Shown here piece after piece: positions 61,301-64,000 of a stretch of DNA of 64,000 bases; the stretch's first letter is position 1, and the number at the start of each line of letters is the position of its first letter. The notes under the pieces are model-generated. The model worked only from the letters and a program-made list of their open reading frames with translations, was not told the DNA's origin and searched no databases. The position numbers and the translations under genes were made by a program. The DNA lies in the NCBI GenBank assembly GCA_030562195.1, contig CM060199.1, forward strand, positions 40,816,338-40,880,337. The letters run 5' to 3'. Source of the DNA: Nipponacmea schrenckii (taxonomy: Eukaryota; Mollusca; Gastropoda; Lottiidae).

Positions 61301-61953
61301 GTATATTAACGTATGTATCTGTTATCGTATATTAACGTATGTATCTGTTATCGTATATTAACGTATGTATGTGTTATTGTATATTAACAGATGTATCTGT
61401 TATTGTATGTTAACGTATGTATCTGTTATCGTATATTAACGTATGTATGTGTTATTGTATATTAATGTATGTATCTGTTATTGTATTTGTATTTTATGAA
61501 TTAACGTTGTATCTGTTATTGTATATTAACGTATGTATCTGTTATTGTATATTAACAGATGTATCTGTTATTGTATATTAACGTATGTATCTGTTATTGT
61601 ATATTAACGTACGCATCTGTTATTGTATATTAACGTATGTATCTGTTATTTTATATTAATGTATGTATCTGTTATTGTATATTAATGTATGTATCTGTTA
61701 TTGTATATTAACGTATGTATCTGTTATTGTATATTAACATATGTATCTGTTATTGTATATTAACATATGTATCTGTTATTGTATATTAACGTATGTATCA
61801 GTTATTGTATATTGACGTACGTATCTGTTATTGTATATTACAGGGTCGCCAGCAGATCGTGTGGATCTCTCAGTTGGAGATGAGATCGTAGAAGTTAATG
61901 GGATGTTGGTAGAAAAATGTTCCCATTCTGAAGTCATTGCTCAAATTCACAAG
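37306..61953 (+). CDS. PDZ-domain protein, two internal exons split by a 24.4 kb intron
   Basis: Exon A 37306-37423 follows 'gctgtttaattgcag' and reads 'EVREWNVSMTLSKQEQRFGF' then 'SVMGGIDEGFLPRIDDITK' plus one base. Exon B 61844-61953 completes that codon (Gly), reads 'SPADRVDLSVGDEIVEVNGM' then 'LVEKCSHSEVIAQIHK', and ends at a GTCAGT donor. Together they give a PDZ domain from strand 1 to the second helix. 'RFGF' is the carboxylate-binding loop, 'GSPADR' and 'GDEIVEVNG' are classic blocks, and 'SHSEVIAQI' is the helix whose His contacts class I ligands. PDZ domains bind C-terminal peptides of membrane and junction proteins. Neither the start nor the end of the gene is in the window, and I could not place it in a PDZ subfamily. 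A 'cttcaatattcag' at 63988-64000 could be the next acceptor. Confidence 0.88.
37640..37845. repeat. 20-bp minisatellite
   Basis: About ten units of 'ggattgggtgaaaaatcggt' in the PDZ intron, 220 bp after exon A. It yields two overlapping minus-strand open frames rich in Pro/Phe/Ser, both artefacts. Confidence 0.93.
38025..40415. repeat. 45-bp minisatellite, about 53 units
   Basis: Highly homogeneous units of 'aagaattgtataaggtatta' + 'tagaagcactggccaaggtt' + 'actag'. Three sites are dimorphic: 'tataagg' or 'tattggg', 'gttac' or 'agttac', and 'actag' or 'acaag'. A lone unit persists at about 40492-40530. The 808-codon minus-strand frame (15-residue repeat with 'LLVTLASASIIP') is an artefact of the period being a multiple of 3. 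Confidence 0.96.
40530..42125. other. PDZ intron, no gene seen
   Basis: Several open frames of 69-103 codons on both strands have no splice support or family resemblance. The stretch at 41655-41700 ('tttggggcgtatattgtaat') looks like the start of a diverged dispersed repeat. Confidence 0.45.
42127..42420 (+). mobile_element. SINE-like family B, near-full copy
   Basis: The head 'ccacagtggttcagtgagtt' + 'agaagc' resembles a pol III A box. 'ccaggttccaggggatcttt' stands where a B box is expected; the copies at 49825 and 35757 have better B boxes. The body includes 'accttctgttgaatagtaac'. The tail is 'cttcattagcccataagact' and 'gtaaaactccattcatttat'. Length is about 290 bp. Confidence 0.7.
42605..42775 (-). 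repeat. Inverted, partly tandem pieces of SINE-like family B
   Basis: Two to three copies of 'cagttgaaaggtaactagtt', 'actattcaacagaaggcact' and 'ggcacagagttaaagat' in tandem with period about 63. In reverse complement this is the family-B body. About 30 bp of it match the 45-bp minisatellite unit at 1-870 with few changes. Confidence 0.7.
43025..43080 (+). mobile_element. SINE-like family B, tail fragment
   Basis: 'gtaagagtaggacgtaaaac' then 'tccattcatttcattttatt' matches the 3' tail of family B. Confidence 0.55.
43560..43992. repeat. 35-bp minisatellite
   Basis: About twelve units of 'cattgttgatattgttatct' + 'tgatctgttattgta', with a 'tatatt' or 'tatctt' variant. It lies in the PDZ intron. 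The unit is free of coding potential. Confidence 0.95.
44100..44320 (-). repeat. Inverted diverged copies of the 80-bp repeat
   Basis: Two copies in reverse orientation relative to 14040-14575. They share 'aaggtttggctaaggacaag', 'gtgaacctttgttgttatcc' and 'tttgtaaaatatag', then again 'accagctggtt' and 'gtgagtctaagttattattc'. The family therefore exists outside the lectin-gene introns. Confidence 0.65.
44325..45950. other. PDZ intron, no certain gene
   Basis: Plain AT-rich intron. A frame from ATG 44634 (MDYQVVVVKACKSVTRLTTA...) reaches a possible donor at 44716 in phase 1, which would fit PDZ exon B. The donor is weak and I do not call it an exon. Confidence 0.4.
45958..48275. repeat. 26-bp minisatellite, about 89 units
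   Basis: Units of 'ggttctgacacagttggtga' + 'tggttt' with variants 'gatgatggttt' and 'gtgatagttt'. The left half is mostly 'ggtgat' and the right half mostly 'gatgat'. Because 26 is not a multiple of 3 and the minus strand of the unit has no stops, three frames of 690-781 codons are open at once. All three read the same peptide in rotation and none is a gene. Confidence 0.96.
48300..49125. other. PDZ intron, nothing recognised
   Basis: No exon, tandem repeat or mobile-element fragment that I can support. Confidence 0.45.
49130..49492. repeat. 59-bp tandem repeat, almost invariant
   Basis: About six units of 'aagtttttataaatattttc' + 'tataagatgttacccagtgg' + 'atacacagtaagaaagtcc'. The internal units are virtually identical, pointing to a very recent expansion. 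Confidence 0.95.
49825..49925 (+). mobile_element. SINE-like family B, head fragment
   Basis: 'gccactgtgaaacagtgagt' + 'tagaggc' (A-box region) and 'ccaggtttcaatcccagtaa' + 'agatc' (B-box-like) align with the heads at 42127 and 35757. The tail is missing here. Confidence 0.6.
50640..50768 (+). mobile_element. SINE-like family B, 3' half
   Basis: Contains 'gctgtcctagcaaaattccc', 'ttactgcacactgcatggca', 'cttcatcagcctataagagt' and 'aggatgtaaaactccatc', matching the 3' halves at 42300-42420 and 52990-53165. Confidence 0.65.
50770..52900. other. PDZ intron, nothing recognised
   Basis: AT-rich, with a G run at 52180-52192. The 75-codon minus frame at 51220-51447 has no support. No exon with acceptable splice sites. 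Confidence 0.45.
52940..53168 (+). mobile_element. SINE-like family B, near-full copy lacking the head
   Basis: 'gaggttccagggctcaatct', 'gacagttggaaattgctaaa', 'tttccacactctgcatggcg' and 'gtaggatgtaaaactccatt' follow the family order. The minus-strand frame of 60 codons inside it is not a gene. Confidence 0.65.
53575..55345. repeat. 29-bp minisatellite passing into a compound higher-order repeat
   Basis: The left part has about 40 units of 'ggggtttatcattgatagtt' + 'tgatagagt'. From about 54190, and mainly after 54780, the unit alternates with a shortened one ('ggggtttatgaatgatag'). This forms a compound repeat of about 45 bp ('attgatagtggggtttatga' + 'atgatagtttgatagagtgg'). The change marks a second round of amplification. 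The 74-codon frame at 54873 is an artefact. Confidence 0.94.
55346..55975. other. PDZ intron, nothing recognised
   Basis: AT-rich, without exon or repeat. Confidence 0.4.
55980..56640. repeat. 22-bp degenerate minisatellite
   Basis: About 28 units around 'gatatggaccagtgtataag' + 'gt', interrupted by 'atcactatcagatatcatg' segments that recur at about 56050, 56405, 56470, 56510 and 56550. Minus-strand frames (Trp-Ser-Ile/His-Tyr-Thr repeats) are artefacts. Confidence 0.93.
56650..57230. repeat. Four long direct repeats of ~130-150 bp in two subtypes
   Basis: Two copies (about 56651 and 56802) begin 'tttctgtcttagattatcan'; two (about 56951 and 57082) begin 'ttcctttctatgatctgcta'. All share the ending 'gaataatgtgtttatcttgt' + 'aagttcctgcaagtcttgaa'. 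The order AABB suggests two successive duplications. Confidence 0.85.
57235..57765. other. PDZ intron, nothing recognised
   Basis: AT-rich spacer between two arrays, without exon signals that I trust. Confidence 0.4.
57770..59420. repeat. 111-bp tandem repeat, about 15 units
   Basis: Units hold 'gataaataagaccactatta' + 'tagatatactacttctcttt', a variable 'aatttaagcaacgtttcaat' part, and 'tcaagttatacaataataga'. The middle part varies ('gcaacgttt', 'ccaacgttt', 'caactattc', 'gcaacattt') in neighbouring groups. An inverted lone copy is at 35985-36145. Confidence 0.94.
59755..59800 (-). mobile_element. SINE-like family B, inverted tail fragment
   Basis: 'aatggagttttacatccttc' is the reverse complement of the family-B tail 'gtaaaactccatt'. 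Confidence 0.45.
59980..60043 (+). CDS. Candidate alternative first exon of the PDZ gene
   Basis: ATG in a good context ('aaaccatgg') opens 21 codons (MDLTGYIILIAETAEKCVKL + F) and one base, ending at a perfect donor TTTG|GTAAGT. The leftover phase (1) is just what PDZ exon B at 61844 needs. The product would begin with a hydrophobic segment and carry only the second half of the PDZ domain, without the carboxylate-binding loop. Non-repetitive sequence of about 550 bp lies upstream. The call rests on ATG context, donor and phase only. Confidence 0.35.
60044..60995. other. PDZ intron, nothing recognised
   Basis: AT-rich with a C run at 60650-60660. No exon or array. Confidence 0.4.
61003..61840. 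repeat. 26-bp minisatellite abutting the PDZ exon B acceptor
   Basis: About 31 units of 'gtatgtatctgttattgtat' + 'attaac' with 'tcgtat' and 'aatgta' variants. The last unit changes 'tattaac' to 'tattacag', and that AG is the acceptor at 61842-61843. Each unit carries TATTAAC, close to the branch-point ideal TACTAAC. In the unit next to the exon it is TTGAC, about 28 bases from the acceptor. Confidence 0.93.
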
Positions 61954-63990
61954 GTCAGTTTTTACAAGCGCTAGAAAAACCCTGATTTTCACACATGTGC
62001 AGTACTCTCTCTTGGGAGTCTTTTAATGGATTTTTACGAAATAGAATTTCCCCCGTTCTTCATGATAAAGACTTGAGTAGGACATAAAACTCAATTTTAT
62101 TTTCATTTCTAAAACTCTCCTCACTGCGTAGAAGATAATATTTAAATTCATACAGAATAATTTGTATAAAGAATGGCCAAGGTCACAAATATAGAGATAG
62201 ATGTACTATTTTCGTATCACATTCGTTAAGTGCTTCTCCACCTACACCTGCGCATGTCTGTCCTTATGAATAATAAATTTTTGGTGAAGTGAGATTTAAA
62301 AAACATTGTATATAGATAGAAATGCTCTCCCCCTGTAGCCTAGAGCTATAAGTGTCAAACTCCTGTAGATATATATGGAAACAATTTGAATTTAAAGAAC
62401 TCAGTATGCACTCAGAATTTTTACAGAAAACCTTTTGCAATTTCTTTATGTTTTTATTGGAAACTTTGTCAAGTCTAAGTTATGTTACTGACTGTTTAAA
62501 AGTTAATTTATTCAGAAGGTGAAATAAGTGAAGTAAAGAAGACAAATAACATTAAAATTCCAGTTTGTCAGAAAATGACATTTTATTTTGACTTTTTGTG
62601 ATGTAAAAGGTTGAGTTGTTGAAACATGTAAGGTCAGATAAAACAGGTCGAGTGACGAGTTTTTTTTGTTATTTGTAAGTTTCTCACATGTAAATCTGCA
62701 TATTGTCGCATATTTAATTAAGGTTAAAGCTTATGATTATTCATGAATTACTTCAAGGAGTAGAGTCTGTATATGTTTAAGTCTACATGTATTAGAAGTT
62801 TCATCCTATAAAACAAATTTTAATCTTCAAACTAGAGATTAAGGTGGTTGAACAGAAACCAGTTACTATTGGTAACGAATCACTATTCAACAGAAGGTAC
62901 TGGTACAGGTTTAAAGTTATGTCTAATTATTATTTTCATGTTAAATAAATTACAATCAAAGAAAATGATGTTTAGTTATCAATTATAACTGAACCTTGAT
63001 TGATAATTAACTAATTGACACTAATTATAAAACAGGATATCACTTTCTTTAAACTATATCTGGGAAGAAAGTTGTAATGTTAATAAAAGAGTAATTTTAG
63101 ACTAGAAAGAAATCCTCTCTGACATTATGTCTATTAGAATTGCAGGTTAATAATTAAAAAACAGATAAATACCATAATTAATGAGAATGATTAATGTCAA
63201 TAGTAAATAATTAACAATATGATTAATTAATCTTACAATAAATAAAAGGTCTGTAATTGGTTTAGAAAGAGTAAATAATTGAATACAAGTAATATTTCAT
63301 CATTGTTTCTAGTAATTAGATTTGTATTATGTATATGAAGGAATGATTGGAGAAAGAACTATGAATGAATGAATGAATGAATGAATGAATGACATAATAT
63401 ATATAAGTTGAAGTAGGCTAATATTAAATATCTTCAAACTTTATAATGAATGAATGAATGATGAAATTATATTCGCAAACTATTTGAACTGAAATAAATA
63501 AATGAATGAATTATCGAATGAATGAATGACATAATATATTAAGTTGAATCTAATATTAAATATTTCAAACTTTTGATGAAATGAAAATTGATGATAATTG
63601 TCATGATATAAGAACCTGTAATAACTTGAACCTGAAAAGATTCGTAAGATGGAAATGTTGAATTGTATGATGACATTATATAGTAATGATAAATGACAGT
63701 AGTGCATTTGAATTGTTACAATTTAGGTAATGAAGGACATGAGTGATGGGAATATTTACTAGTGGGATATTTTATCCCTATCTTTTATTTTACTATGAAT
63801 TTTAATTGATTTTACCCTGTGTTTTTAATGGATTGGATATTTTACCTGGATTTTTAATTTGTTAATTAACTCAGGTGTAATTGGAGGTGTTTTGTCAGGT
63901 GTGTTGTTATTTTTATTTCTTGTCACTTGACATTTTATCTTTCACCTTCCTTTCACCTGTAATTATCAAACATGGCTATTTGTTCATCTT
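61954..63990. other. PDZ gene intron after exon B, no exon seen
   Basis: AT-rich. Holds a family-B SINE tail at about 62068-62105 ('gagtaggacataaaactcaa') and an inverted body piece at about 62840-62905 ('caacagaaggtactggtaca'). The 75-codon minus frame at 63480 has no support. Confidence 0.45.
63358..63535. repeat. (GAAT)n microsatellite clusters
   Basis: Three short runs of 'gaatgaatgaatgaatgaat', at about 63363-63391, 63447-63461 and 63500-63528, within a duplicated context 'gacataatatat...aagttgaa'. The repeated flanks suggest a duplication of about 140 bp. Confidence 0.8.
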
Positions 63991-64000
63991 CAATATTCAG

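Overview
The window looks like genomic DNA of a lophotrochozoan animal, most likely a mollusc. It is AT-rich and its genes are split by GT-AG introns. It holds a Penelope-like retroelement, tRNA-derived SINEs, palindromic MITEs and the '(g)ggcaataactc' repeat family that I associate with molluscs. Tandem minisatellites dominate: about twenty arrays with units of 15 to about 155 bp cover roughly 20 of the 64 kb by summed span. Nearly all the longest open frames are artefacts of these arrays. The real genes are multi-exon and are found by joining splice sites whose phases agree.

Genes, left to right. (1) 1065-3073 (+): three exons of an NPC2/ML-domain sterol-binding protein, without its first exon. 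(2) 15277-4403 (-): a complete 14-exon gene in which every junction agrees in phase. It encodes about 703 residues: signal peptide, three C-type lectin domains separated by Ser/Thr-rich linkers, a membrane span and a long tail with an FxNPxY endocytosis signal. A decayed copy of the last linker exon lies in its intron 13, and a doubled relic of another lectin domain lies upstream on the other strand. (3) 22391-19351 (-): an ankyrin-array protein with a SOCS-box-like C-terminus. Its repeat array carries many frameshifts, while the unique C-terminal half is one clean frame. (4) 33278-33362 (+): a probable last exon of an unidentified gene. (5) 37306-61953 (+): two exons that together encode most of one PDZ domain, separated by a 24.4 kb intron. 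That intron holds eight arrays and a candidate alternative first exon at 59980. The intron ends in a 26-bp minisatellite that runs straight into the 3' splice site and repeats a branch-point-like motif.

Mobile DNA: a Penelope-like element (about 27130-29400, +) is interrupted by a 5'-truncated non-LTR retrotransposon (28612-27585, -). A tRNA-derived SINE doublet lies at 26340-26885. A second SINE-like family has at least eight full or partial copies. Two inverted MITEs flank the region before the first PDZ exon. Several other dispersed repeats occur as single copies.

The most unusual theme is that several minisatellites are amplified pieces of dispersed repeats that also occur as single copies elsewhere in the window. 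The 45-bp array at 1-870 matches an internal piece of the SINE. The 57-bp array at 1295-2150 matches a single inverted copy at 13280-13400. The 80-bp and 111-bp arrays each have inverted relatives 20-30 kb away.
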